Source of the DNA: Marivita geojedonensis
GTDB taxonomy: Bacteria; Pseudomonadota; Alphaproteobacteria; Rhodobacterales; Rhodobacteraceae
Direction of reading: 5' to 3'
Assembly: GCF_002115805.1 (NCBI RefSeq)
Contig: NZ_JFKC01000001.1
Coordinates: 310,001 to 374,000, forward strand
Length of the DNA stretch: 64,000 nucleotides
The stretch's first letter is position 1, and every line of letters begins with the position of its first letter. Positions 54,747 through 63,808 of this stretch are shown here, piece by piece. A program made the position numbers and the translations under genes. The notes under the pieces are model-generated. The model saw nothing but the letters and a program-made list of their open reading frames with translations, did no database searches and was not told the origin of the DNA.

Positions 54747-55565
54747 ATGGGATTTCCCGGAACGTGGATGACCGAGAGCGAAAGCATGGTCTATCGCGTG
54801 GTGCCAAAATGCGCCTGTTCGACCATCGGACAGATCATGTTCTATTCGGATCACGGCGAATTCTTCGACGGCGATATCCACGATGCGCAGACCGGTCTGC
54901 ACAAATGGGCGCTGGATCATTCGAAAGATCCCATCACCCAACGCATTCAGGCGCATGACACCTATGCGTTCACCTGCGTCCGCAACCCCTACACCCGGAT
55001 CCTCAGTTCGTTCTTCGACAAGATCTGCGGCATCCAGCGCAACGGGAAACGCTATCGCGGCAACCTTGTCCCGCTCTTGATCCAGAAATACGGGATCGAG
55101 GTCGGCGGCGACGATGGCAAGCAGGAGTTCGACCAGATCAAGAGCTTCCGTCGTTTCCTTCTGTTCGCCCGCGACACCATCCGCTGGCGGCGCCCGATGG
55201 ACCCCGACATCCACTGGTCGGCCATGTCAGGCCACATCAGCACCTTCATCGTGAATGGCGGCCGTTACGACAACATCTTCTGGACCGAAAGTTTCAATGA
55301 CGGAATGGCCGAAGTTCTCAGCCATGTCGAAACCCAGAAACCCGTCGATCTGGCAAAAATCCCGCGCTTCAACGAAAGTGAAGGCCATGGGCCGAAACGC
55401 GCCCACCCGGTCGAAGACTATTTCGACGATCTGTCCATGCATCTCGTCTATGAAATCTATAAAAAGGATTTCGACCTGTTCAGATACGACTTCGAAAATC
55501 CGGCCAACAAGATGCCAATCGGCGAGATCGATCTGGACGAAGTGCACGCCAAACTCGGCGATTGA
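54747..55565 (+). CDS. Sulfotransferase (Sulfotransfer_2 family)
   Basis: This 272-residue enzyme has the PAPS 5'-binding loop VPKCACST (19-26, K and T conserved) and the 3'-phosphate motif CVRNPYTRILSSFF (77-90). The HISTFI region and C-terminal ARG/LYS pattern fit carbohydrate sulfotransferases (chondroitin/HNK-type). ATG at 54747 was chosen after GGAGG; an ATG at 54684 extends the frame into a low-confidence region. Divergent from the GT14-like gene, it likely sulfates that glycan. No signal peptide: cytosolic. Confidence 0.86.
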   Translation: MGFPGTWMTESESMVYRVVPKCACSTIGQIMFYSDHGEFFDGDIHDAQTGLHKWALDHSKDPITQRIQAHDTYAFTCVRNPYTRILSSFFDKICGIQRNGKRYRGNLVPLLIQKYGIEVGGDDGKQEFDQIKSFRRFLLFARDTIRWRRPMDPDIHWSAMSGHISTFIVNGGRYDNIFWTESFNDGMAEVLSHVETQKPVDLAKIPRFNESEGHGPKRAHPVEDYFDDLSMHLVYEIYKKDFDLFRYDFENPANKMPIGEIDLDEVHAKLGD

Positions 55566-55589
55566 CGCTCCGGACGGCGCCCCGCTGCC

Positions 55590-56192
55590 TCAGTCCGGCA
55601 AGTCGTCCGAGGGAATGATCGGAAAGAACGCGCCGCCAGACCACACTCCGAACCAGCTTTGGCCGTCGACATCGTGATGTGCGCCGCACTCGACCAGACG
55701 GTAAAAACTCTTCCGGTCGATCAGCGCTTCCAGATTGGCACGCACCAGCACGTAGGGTGACGGCTCTCCGGTTTCCGCATCGCGCTCCACCCGGATCGGG
55801 TGCTCTGGCCCGGCGACTGCCGTATCCCCGACATGGGTGGTAAAGGTCAGCACCTGCGCCTCGCCATCTCCAGAGACCTCGAAATCGGTGGCAACAAAAG
55901 GCGCATCGTCAACCGTGATTCCCACTTTCTCGACCGGGGTCACAAGGAAATACGCGTCCCCGTCCTTGCGCAGAATCGATGAGAACAGCTTGACCAGCCC
56001 CGGTCGCCCGATCGGAGTCCCAAGGTAAAACCACGTCCCATCCCGCGCGATCCGCATGTCCAGATCGCCGCAAAACGGCGGGTTCCAGAGGTGCACCGGC
56101 GGCAGACCCTTGGTCTTGCTGGCGCGTACAGAGGCAGCAATGCCCTCTGCGGATGGAATTACACGATCTTGTGCGCTCATTGCTTTTGCCAT
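55590..56192 (-). CDS. DUF1285-domain protein
   Basis: This 200-residue cytosolic protein is recognisable by [22 protein letters not shown] and the [19 protein letters not shown] region of DUF1285. It is beta-rich, with no catalytic motif I can name. It lies divergent to moxR, 58 bp away, an arrangement I recall from other Rhodobacteraceae. The start at 56192 is a choice; ATG 56180 is an alternative. Function unknown. Confidence 0.85.
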   Translation of the reverse strand: MAKAMSAQDRVIPSAEGIAASVRASKTKGLPPVHLWNPPFCGDLDMRIARDGTWFYLGTPIGRPGLVKLFSSILRKDGDAYFLVTPVEKVGITVDDAPFVATDFEVSGDGEAQVLTFTTHVGDTAVAGPEHPIRVERDAETGEPSPYVLVRANLEALIDRKSFYRLVECGAHHDVDGQSWFGVWSGGAFFPIIPSDDLPD

Positions 56193-56250
56193 TTCCCCGC
56201 TGCGCGTTACACTTTCCTGAAACCCAGATAGGATTCAAGGGAGAGACGTC

Positions 56251-57258
56251 ATGGCCGCAGCCGAAGATCTGGTGGCAGAGATTGAAGCGCTCGAAGACAA
56301 ACTGGCGCAGGCCAAGACCGCGATCACCCGCCGGTTCATCGGACAGGAACGGGTGGTCGAACTGACACTGACCTCGCTCCTCTGCGGCGGCCACGGGTTG
56401 CTGATCGGTCTGCCCGGCCTCGGCAAGACGCGCCTTGTCGAAACGGTTTCGACAGTGATGGGTCTCAACGGCAACCGCGTGCAGTTCACACCCGACCTGA
56501 TGCCCGCCGACATCCTCGGATCGGAAGTGCTGGAAACCGGCGCCGATGGCAGCCGTGCGTTCAAGTTCATCCAGGGTCCGATTTTCTGCCAGCTTCTTAT
56601 GGCCGACGAAATCAACCGCGCGTCACCCCGCACGCAGTCCGCGCTGTTGCAGGCGATGCAGGAAAAGGTGGTCACGGTCGCGGGCGAAACCCGCAAGCTC
56701 GACGCACCGTTCCACGTTCTGGCCACACAGAACCCCATCGAACAGGAAGGCACCTATCCGCTGCCCGAAGCGCAGCTGGACCGCTTCCTCGTTCAGATCG
56801 ACGTGCAGTACCCGGACCGTAAAACGGAAAAGGAGATCCTGCTCGCCACGACCGGTGCCGAAGAAGCCGAGGCCTACGAGGTGTTCACAGCCGCAGACCT
56901 GATCGCCGCGCAGAAGCTCCTGCGCCGGATGCCAGTGGGCGATGCCGTGGTCGAAATGATCCTCGATCTGGTCCGCGCTTTCCGCCCGCATGACGAACGC
57001 GCCGGAAGCCGGGTCAAAGACACCGTCGCCTGGGGCCCCGGCCCCCGTGCGGCACAGGCCCTGATGCTGACGGTTCGCGCGCGGGCGCTCCTTGAAGGGC
57101 GGCTCGCTCCGGCACCCGAAGACGTGATCAACATGGCCCGCCCTGTTCTGACACACCGGATGGCGCTCACCTTCTCGGCCCGCGCCCGCGGCGAGGATCT
57201 CGGTAGCTTGATCGACGAAGTGGCTCACGGCATGGTCGCGACCGAGGCCGCTGCGTGA
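56251..57258 (+). CDS. MoxR-family AAA+ ATPase
   Basis: This 335-residue AAA+ chaperone-like ATPase has Walker A GLPGLGKT (53-60), Walker B LLMADEINRASP and sensor residues in the ATQNPIEQEGTYPLPEAQLDRF segment. MoxR proteins help mature or activate VWA-containing complexes. It is the first of four genes with ATGA/GTGA overlaps (moxR, DUF58, BatA-like, large membrane protein), so all four act together. Confidence 0.93.
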   Translation: MAAAEDLVAEIEALEDKLAQAKTAITRRFIGQERVVELTLTSLLCGGHGLLIGLPGLGKTRLVETVSTVMGLNGNRVQFTPDLMPADILGSEVLETGADGSRAFKFIQGPIFCQLLMADEINRASPRTQSALLQAMQEKVVTVAGETRKLDAPFHVLATQNPIEQEGTYPLPEAQLDRFLVQIDVQYPDRKTEKEILLATTGAEEAEAYEVFTAADLIAAQKLLRRMPVGDAVVEMILDLVRAFRPHDERAGSRVKDTVAWGPGPRAAQALMLTVRARALLEGRLAPAPEDVINMARPVLTHRMALTFSARARGEDLGSLIDEVAHGMVATEAAA

Positions 57259-58130
57259 CAACACTCGCCGCCCTTCGTCAACATGCGGAAGAAGAAGCCT
57301 CCAGGCTTCCCGCGCTGCTTGCACGCGCCGAGCACCTGGCAGGCACTGTCCTGCTTGGCGATCACGGGCGGCGGCGCTCCGGGCTGGGCGATGATTTCTG
57401 GCAGTACCGTCCAATGCAACAGGGCGATGCGCTGCGCGACATCGATTGGCGGCGGTCCGGCCGCAGCGACACCCAGTTCGTCCGGGAACGCGAATGGCAA
57501 ATCGCGCAAAGTGTCATCCTCTGGGTCGATCAGGCAGCATCGATGCGGTTTTCCTATGATCCAAACATCGCCACCAAGGCAGACCGCGCCCGGACCCTCG
57601 CGCTCGCCAGTGCGATCCTTCTGGTCCGGGGCGGTGAGCGTGTCGGACTGACCGGCTTTGATCTGCCTCCCAGACGCGGGCAGGCCCAGATTACCCGACT
57701 GGCACAGATGCTTTCAGTCGATCAGCCAGACGATTACTCCGAGCCGGAGGCACGGGGCATGATCCCCCAGTCGCGTGCGATCTTCTTCTCCGACTTCCTC
57801 GGTGATCCCGGCCCAGTTGAGGCCGCCCTCACCAAGGCTGCGGATCGCGGCGTTCGCGGCGCACTGGTTCAGATCCTCGACCCGAGCGAGGAAACCTTCC
57901 CCTTCGATGGCCGCACGATATTCCAGAGCGTCGGCGGCGGAATTGTTCACGAAACGCTCAAGGCCGGCGATCTGCGGAGCCGCTATCTCGACCGGCTTGC
58001 CGAGCGGAAAGACAGGCTTGAACACCTTTCGCGCCTCACCGGCTGGCAATACATGTGTCATCATACGAGTGACAGCGCGCAATCTGCGCTTCTGTGGATC
58101 TACAGAGCTATGGATGGGGCGCACGGATGA
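57255..58130 (+). CDS. DUF58-domain protein
   Basis: This 291-residue protein is the second gene of the MoxR operon. The DUF58 signature GDDFWQYRPMQQGDALRDIDWRRSGR is spread over about residues 42-70, followed by a VWA-like fold. It begins with GTG at 57255 overlapping moxR by GTGA and ends with ATGA into the next gene. Usually acts with MoxR on membrane VWA proteins. No signal peptide. Confidence 0.9.
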   Translation: MTTLAALRQHAEEEASRLPALLARAEHLAGTVLLGDHGRRRSGLGDDFWQYRPMQQGDALRDIDWRRSGRSDTQFVREREWQIAQSVILWVDQAASMRFSYDPNIATKADRARTLALASAILLVRGGERVGLTGFDLPPRRGQAQITRLAQMLSVDQPDDYSEPEARGMIPQSRAIFFSDFLGDPGPVEAALTKAADRGVRGALVQILDPSEETFPFDGRTIFQSVGGGIVHETLKAGDLRSRYLDRLAERKDRLEHLSRLTGWQYMCHHTSDSAQSALLWIYRAMDGAHG

Positions 58131-60898
58131 CGATTTTCGGAATAGGCTTTGCAACCCCCTGGCTTCTGCTGACGCTTCTGGCGCTGCCGATCCTGTGGCT
58201 GATCCTGCGCGCCGTCCCACCAGCCCCGATCCGCCGCATGTTCCCGGGTGTCGTCCTTCTGCTGGGCCTCAAGGACGATGATCAGGTCAGCGACCGCACA
58301 CCGTGGTGGTTGCTTCTGTTGCGAATGCTGGCCGTCGCGGCGCTCATCATCGGGCTGGCCGGTCCGATCCTCAATCCTCAGACCGACGACATTGCAGCGA
58401 ATGATGGACCACTGCTTGTGGTGATGGATGGCTCATGGGCCAGCGCCGCAAGCTGGCGCGCCCGGACCGAAGCACTCGACGGCTTGTTGGCTCAAGCCGC
58501 CCGCGACGACCGCCGCGTGGCTCTGCTGAAACTCAGCGCACCCGAACCCGCCAGCTTCCAAACCGCCGACGACCTCCGCGCCCGACTTGTCGGCCTGACC
58601 CCCGAGCCTTGGGAACCCGGTGAGACACAGATCACCCGCGCCCTTGACCTGCTGCCCGAGGGTGACTTCGACACCTACTGGATGTCCGATGGGTTGGAGC
58701 GTGAAACCCGCACCAACCTGCTGGAGGCTCTCGAAGACCGCGGCACCGTCACCGTGTTTCAGGCCGGACAGACCATCCTCGGTCTCGCCCCTGCGCGGTT
58801 TGAGGATGGCAACATCGTTCTGACCGCCCTGCGCGCCCAGACGGGCAGCGAACATGAAATCGTCGTTCTTGCCCAAGGCCGCGACCCGGCGGGCAACCCC
58901 GCCGTCCTCGCCCGCGCCACCGCAACCTTCGAGTCCGACGCGACAACCACCGAAACTGCGCTATCCCTGCCCTCGGAACTCCGCGCCCGGATCACCCGGT
59001 TCGAGATCGAAGGCAATCGCAGCGCCGGGGCCACCACACTGCCCGACGACAGCCTGCGCCGCCGCGAAGTCGCTCTGATGGCAGGCCGCGAAGACCGGGA
59101 AGAGCTGCAACTGCTCTCGCCGCTGCACTATCTGGAAAAGGCGCTTGAACCCAGCGCCGACCTCCTCACCGGCGCGCTGATGGACATGATCCCGGCCAAC
59201 CCGGATGTGATCGCACTGGCCGATGTGGCAACCCTTGGCGCAGCCGAAGAGGAAGCCCTGCTCGACTGGCTCGACGGCGGCGGGATCCTCTTGCGCTTCG
59301 CTGGCCCGCGCCTTGCCGCCAGTGACGTGAGCCGCGAAACCGAAGACCCCCTGATGCCCGTGCGCCTGCGCGCCGGAGGACGCAGCGTCGGAGGCGCAAT
59401 GAGCTGGGGCGAGCCGAAATCCCTTGCCGAATTCAGCGAAGACAGCCCCTTCTTCGGCCTGCCGATCCCTGAAGATGTCACAGTCTCCGCGCAAGTCATG
59501 GCGCAACCCGATCCGGCCCTGGCCGAACGGGTGATCGCGCAACTCAGCGACGGCACACCGCTCGTCACCCGCAAAGCCGTGGGTCAGGGTCAGATCATCC
59601 TGTTCCACGTCACCGCCAATGCGGAATGGTCCTCTCTGCCGCTCTCCGGCCTCTTCGTGCAGATGCTGGAACGCCTCGCCATCGCGGCTGGCAGTTCAAG
59701 CCAGCCCAGCGCCGAGGAACTTGCTGGTACCATCTGGCAGCCGAACATGGTGCTCGACGCCTTCGGATCGCTCAATGATGGCAGCACTCTGCCCGGCGTC
59801 CCGGGCGAAGACATGGTCGAAGCCGCCCTTGGCCCCGATCTGCGCCCCGGCCTTTACCAAAGTCAGGACCGCGCCATGGCCCGCAACGTGCTTGCGTCTG
59901 ACGCCGTTCTGACCCCGGCCAGCTGGCCCTCGGACATCACCGTCGAAGGTCTCACCCAGTCCGAGGAAACACCGCTCGCAGGCTGGCTCCTCGCCCTCGC
60001 AATCGCACTCCTGCTTGCCGACATCATCGCCTCGCTCTTCCTCTCCGGTCGCCTCTCCGGCCCCCGCGCCACGACCGCAGTCGGGGTCGCCGCCGCCCTC
60101 CTCCTGATGCCAGTCCCCCCGGCACAGGCGCAGTCGACCGACGACCAATTCGCCCTTGCTGCCACCTCCGAGGTGACCTTCGCCCACGTCATCACCGGCG
60201 ACGAAACGCTGGACCGCGCGGCGCAGGCGGGCCTTCGGGGCCTCTCAGACACGCTGTTCTTCCGCACCTCCGTCGAACCCGCAGACCCCGTCGCGGTCAA
60301 CCTCGAGACCGACGAACTGGCCTTCTTCCCGTTCCTCTACTGGCCGATCACGCCGGACCAGCCGACTCCCTCGGCCGAAGCCTATGCCAAGCTGAACACC
60401 TATCTGCGCTCTGGCGGGATGATCATGTTCGACACCCGCGATGCCGACATCGCCCGTTTCGGCACCGGCAGTCCGAACGGCCGCAAGCTGCAACAGCTTG
60501 CCGCCCCGCTCGACATTCCGCCGCTTGAACCCATCCCCGAGGATCACGTCCTCACCCGCACGTTCTACCTGCTTCAGGATTTCCCCGGCCGCCACAACAG
60601 CCGCGATGTCTGGGTCGAAGCCGCGCCGCCCGATGCCGAACTGGTCGAAGGCATGCCCTTCCGTAACCTCAACGACAACGTCACCCCGGTGATCATCGGC
60701 GGCAACGACTGGGCGTCGGCTTGGGCGATGGACGAACGCGGCAACCCGCTCTTCCCCATCGGACGCGGCTATGCCGGCGAACGCCAGCGCGAGATCGCCT
60801 ACCGCTTCGGGGTCAATCTGGTCATGCATGTGCTGACCGGAAACTACAAATCCGATCAGGTTCACGTGCCTGCACTTCTTGACAGATTGGGCAACTGA
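58127..60898 (+). CDS. BatA-like membrane protein with DUF4159 domain
   Basis: This 923-residue protein opens with a BatA N-terminus (LLLTLLALPILWLILRAVPP, then a second helix LLRMLAVAALIIGLAGPIL) and a VWA-like stretch whose metal site is degenerate (LLVVMDGSWASAA lacks DxSxS). A long glutamine-amidotransferase-like middle follows, then two helices near 620-660, and a DUF4159 domain (from about 680, EVTFAHVITGDETLDRAAQAG; LNTYLRSGGMIMFDTRD). Probably spans the inner membrane with a periplasmic C-terminus. The ATG at 58127 is preferred because it overlaps the DUF58 stop (ATGA). Confidence 0.88.
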   Translation: MTIFGIGFATPWLLLTLLALPILWLILRAVPPAPIRRMFPGVVLLLGLKDDDQVSDRTPWWLLLLRMLAVAALIIGLAGPILNPQTDDIAANDGPLLVVMDGSWASAASWRARTEALDGLLAQAARDDRRVALLKLSAPEPASFQTADDLRARLVGLTPEPWEPGETQITRALDLLPEGDFDTYWMSDGLERETRTNLLEALEDRGTVTVFQAGQTILGLAPARFEDGNIVLTALRAQTGSEHEIVVLAQGRDPAGNPAVLARATATFESDATTTETALSLPSELRARITRFEIEGNRSAGATTLPDDSLRRREVALMAGREDREELQLLSPLHYLEKALEPSADLLTGALMDMIPANPDVIALADVATLGAAEEEALLDWLDGGGILLRFAGPRLAASDVSRETEDPLMPVRLRAGGRSVGGAMSWGEPKSLAEFSEDSPFFGLPIPEDVTVSAQVMAQPDPALAERVIAQLSDGTPLVTRKAVGQGQIILFHVTANAEWSSLPLSGLFVQMLERLAIAAGSSSQPSAEELAGTIWQPNMVLDAFGSLNDGSTLPGVPGEDMVEAALGPDLRPGLYQSQDRAMARNVLASDAVLTPASWPSDITVEGLTQSEETPLAGWLLALAIALLLADIIASLFLSGRLSGPRATTAVGVAAALLLMPVPPAQAQSTDDQFALAATSEVTFAHVITGDETLDRAAQAGLRGLSDTLFFRTSVEPADPVAVNLETDELAFFPFLYWPITPDQPTPSAEAYAKLNTYLRSGGMIMFDTRDADIARFGTGSPNGRKLQQLAAPLDIPPLEPIPEDHVLTRTFYLLQDFPGRHNSRDVWVEAAPPDAELVEGMPFRNLNDNVTPVIIGGNDWASAWAMDERGNPLFPIGRGYAGERQREIAYRFGVNLVMHVLTGNYKSDQVHVPALLDRLGN

Positions 60899-62940
60899 TG
60901 ACCGGCAGCATCGTCTTCGATCCACTTCTCCCGTGGATGTTCATCGCCGGTCTGGCCGGTCTGGCCGCGCTCGGCGTGGCGCTGGCCCTGTGGCGCGGGT
61001 TGCAGGGCTGGGCGCTTCGGGCGCTGGCCGCGCTTGTCGTGCTCGCCGCCCTCGCGCAGCCGTCGTATCAGATCGAAGACCGCGCGCCGCTCTCGAACAT
61101 CGTGCTGATCGTCGAAGACAAAAGCGCCAGCCAATCGCTGGGCGACCGCCTCAACGACACCAGCAACGCGGCCGTCGCGCTGGCTGCACAGCTCAACGCG
61201 CGCGAAAACACCGAAATACGCCGGATCGAAGTGCGCGACGGTGAAGGCGACACCGGCACCCTGCTCATGTCCGCCGTGTCGGATGCGCTGGCCGAAGAGC
61301 CGCGCGGTCGCATCGCGGGCATCTTCCTGCTCAGCGACGGGCGCGTTCACGATCTCGAACGCACCCCCGATCTACCCGCGCCGCTGCACCTGCTGCTGAC
61401 CGGCAAGGAAACCGACTGGGACCGCCGCCTGATCGTCAAGAACGCCCCCGCCTTCGCGATCCTTGGCGAGTCCGTCACCCTGACCCTGCGCGTTGACGAT
61501 GAGGGTGCCGCCCCGCAAACCGGATCGACGGTGATCGACATCTCCGTCGACGGGGCCGAGCCGCAGCGCTTTGACATGCCCATCGGTCAGGACATTGAAC
61601 TGCCGATCACCCTGCCCCATGGCGGGCTGAACGTGATCCAGTTCACCGTCCCCACCGCCGAAGACGAACTGACCGACAGGAACAACACGGCGCTTGTACA
61701 GATCAACGGCGTCCGCGACCGCCTGCGCGTTCTGCTGGTCAGCGGCGAACCGCACGCTGGGGGCCGCACATGGCGCAACCTGCTCAAATCCGACAGCTCG
61801 GTTGACCTCGTGCATTTCACCATCCTGCGCCCGCCCGAGAAACAGGACGGCGTCCCGGTCACCGAACTGTCGCTGATTGCCTTTCCAACCCGTGAATTGT
61901 TCCTTGAGAAGATCGAGGATTTCGACCTCATCATCTTCGACCGGTACAAGCGCCGTGGCATCCTGCCCGCGATCTATCTCGACAACGTCGCAAACTATGT
62001 CGAAGAGGGAGGCGCAGTCCTCATCGCCGCTGGCTCGGATTTCGCCAGCGCCGACAGCATCTACCGCTCGCCGCTGTCCAGCATCATTCCGGCCGAACCC
62101 ACCGCCCGCGTGATCGAACGCGGCTACCGTCCCGGCATCACCGATCTGGGCGACCGCCACCCTGTCACCTCCGGCCTTGCCGGGGCCGAGACCTGGGGCC
62201 GCTGGATGCGCCAGATCGAGGTGGACCCCATCGGCGGCGACGTCGTGATGAGCGGCATCGACGACAAACCGCTGCTTGTCCTCGACCGCGTCGGTGAAGG
62301 CCGCGTTGCGCTGATTGCCTCTGATCACGCCTGGCTCTGGTCGCGCGGCTTTGAAGGCGGCGGTCCGCAGCTCGACCTGCTGCGCCGTCTGGCCCACTGG
62401 ATGATGAAGGAACCCGAGCTTGAGGAAGAGGCGCTCTGGGCCGAACCCACCGGCCAGACCATGCGCATCATCCGCCGCACGCTCGACGAGACCATCGGCA
62501 CAGTGACGGTCACCCGCCCTGATGGCACTGAAGAAGAGATCACGCTGGAAGAGGTCACACCGGGCCGCTTTGAGGCGCTCTATACCGGACCCGAGATCGG
62601 GCTCTACCGCCTTGCCGAAGGCGACCAGGAGGCGGTCGTCGGCCTCGGCCCTGCCGCCCCGCGCGAGTTCGAACAGACCATCGCCAGCGGCGAGGTGCTG
62701 GAGCCGGTTGTGGACGGCACCCGAGGCGGCGTCCGCCGTCTGGAAGACGGCCTGCCCAGCATCCGCTCCGTCGGTGAAGGCCGCCCCGCCGCCGGCCGCG
62801 GCTGGCTCGGCATCACGCCGCGCGAAGCGTTCGAGACCCTGGATGTGACCCAAACCCCCATGCTGCCCGGCTGGCTGGTCCTGCTGCTGGCATCCGGCCT
62901 GATCCTCGGCGCGTGGCTGCGCGAAGGGCGCCGGACATAA
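60898..62940 (+). CDS. Large membrane protein with VWA-like and amidotransferase-like regions
   Basis: This 680-residue protein has two N-terminal helices (about 12-32 and 38-55), then a VWA-like domain with an intact DxSxS metal-site motif (Asp74-Lys-Ser-Ala-Ser78 in IVEDKSASQSL). A middle region (about 270-460) resembles class I glutamine-amidotransferase-like folds (VLLVSGEPHAGGRTW, EEGGAVLIAAGSDF). It ends with a C-terminal helix (about 655-672) and a basic tail. It overlaps the BatA-like gene by ATGA. As the only partner with a complete DxSxS, it is the likely metal-binding member of the system. Function of the operon unknown. Confidence 0.85.
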   Translation: MTGSIVFDPLLPWMFIAGLAGLAALGVALALWRGLQGWALRALAALVVLAALAQPSYQIEDRAPLSNIVLIVEDKSASQSLGDRLNDTSNAAVALAAQLNARENTEIRRIEVRDGEGDTGTLLMSAVSDALAEEPRGRIAGIFLLSDGRVHDLERTPDLPAPLHLLLTGKETDWDRRLIVKNAPAFAILGESVTLTLRVDDEGAAPQTGSTVIDISVDGAEPQRFDMPIGQDIELPITLPHGGLNVIQFTVPTAEDELTDRNNTALVQINGVRDRLRVLLVSGEPHAGGRTWRNLLKSDSSVDLVHFTILRPPEKQDGVPVTELSLIAFPTRELFLEKIEDFDLIIFDRYKRRGILPAIYLDNVANYVEEGGAVLIAAGSDFASADSIYRSPLSSIIPAEPTARVIERGYRPGITDLGDRHPVTSGLAGAETWGRWMRQIEVDPIGGDVVMSGIDDKPLLVLDRVGEGRVALIASDHAWLWSRGFEGGGPQLDLLRRLAHWMMKEPELEEEALWAEPTGQTMRIIRRTLDETIGTVTVTRPDGTEEEITLEEVTPGRFEALYTGPEIGLYRLAEGDQEAVVGLGPAAPREFEQTIASGEVLEPVVDGTRGGVRRLEDGLPSIRSVGEGRPAAGRGWLGITPREAFETLDVTQTPMLPGWLVLLLASGLILGAWLREGRRT

Positions 62941-62947
62941 GCCATTG

Positions 62948-62962
62948 TTAACAAAAGGTTAA
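62948..62962. promoter_or_regulatory. CtrA-like box (TTAA-N7-TTAA)
   Basis: TTAACAAAAGGTTAA fits the CtrA consensus TTAA-N7-TTAA. It sits between two convergent genes, so it does not precede a start codon, which weakens a promoter role. Confidence 0.4.
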
Positions 62963-62982
62963 AGGGTCCGTTTCGGCCCTAT

Positions 62983-63000
62983 TGTTTCGCGCGCGAAACA
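62983..63000. repeat. 18-bp perfect palindrome, parS-like
   Basis: TGTTTCGCGCGCGAAACA is perfectly symmetric. Its arms TGTTTC/GAAACA equal those of the 16-bp ParB site consensus (TGTTTCACGTGAAACA), but the centre is GCGCGC, not ACGT. Intergenic. Confidence 0.7.
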
Positions 63001-63044
63001 TTTGGTCCGGATCGGACCCATTCTCAAATACGCGACACAAATAA

Positions 63045-63073
63045 AAAAGGCCGGTCCAACGAACCGGCCTTTT
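63045..63073. terminator. Bidirectional terminator between the MoxR operon and dsbA
   Basis: An 11-bp stem (63045-63055 with 63063-63073) with a 7-nt loop has AAAA and TTTT arms, so it can serve both convergent transcripts. Confidence 0.85.
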
Positions 63074-63092
63074 CGCACAAATTGAAGAACGA

Positions 63093-63776
63093 TCAGCCGC
63101 CCAGCCGCTCGTTGATGATTTCCTGAAACTCACCATAGCTCATGTTGGAATAGGTGGTGCCATCGATCACGAAAGACGGGGTGGAGCTGATGCCATGTTC
63201 CTCGGCATTCGCCTGATACCACTCGATCAGCGCCCGCGCCTTGTCGCCATTGCTCAGACAGGCTTCCAGTTGGTCGTTTTCGATCCCGGCGATCCGCCCA
63301 ATCTTGCGCAGCTCATCGGCAATCGCCGCTTCCGACCCCGCACGGGCCCATTCGCTCTGCGTGTCATAGATCATTTCGGTGATGCCAAAGAACCGCTCCT
63401 CACCGCCACAGCGCGCGACCAGCGACCCCCACAGACCGTAGCGGTCGAAATAGACCTCGCGATAGGTGAACTTCACCTTGCCGCTGTCAATATAATCCGC
63501 TTTCAGATCCTTGAAGACGCCCTTATGGAAGTTGGCACAGTGCGGACAGGTGTAAGACGCGTATTCGATGATCTCGACCGGAGCATCCTCTGCACCCAGC
63601 ACCATCTCCTGAACGGTGACGTCCGCAGCAGCACTCTCCTGCGCATTGGCCGCACCCGGCAGCGCGATGGCCTGTCCGTTGAGCGTCGGTGCCTGCGCAC
63701 CCGTTCCGGCAACCCACCATCCCGCGCCCGCGACCAGTGCCGCAGCAAGTGCAATTGTCGTCAACCGTTGTTTCAT
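63093..63776 (-). CDS. dsbA: DsbA-family thiol:disulfide oxidoreductase
   Basis: This 227-residue periplasmic thioredoxin-fold protein has a signal peptide or anchor (about 1-28) and the redox site CPHC (Cys77-Cys80 in EYASYTCPHCANFH). The cis-proline region SSTPSFVIDG is present. It belongs to the DsbA/Com1-like class of alphaproteobacteria. It has an AAAGGG site before the ATG. It is 32 nt downstream of the dciA stop, likely in the same transcript. Confidence 0.94.
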   Translation of the reverse strand: MKQRLTTIALAAALVAGAGWWVAGTGAQAPTLNGQAIALPGAANAQESAAADVTVQEMVLGAEDAPVEIIEYASYTCPHCANFHKGVFKDLKADYIDSGKVKFTYREVYFDRYGLWGSLVARCGGEERFFGITEMIYDTQSEWARAGSEAAIADELRKIGRIAGIENDQLEACLSNGDKARALIEWYQANAEEHGISSTPSFVIDGTTYSNMSYGEFQEIINERLGG

Positions 63777-63808
63777 TGCGAAACCCTTTGTTCTGTTTCC
63801 TCTGGGAC

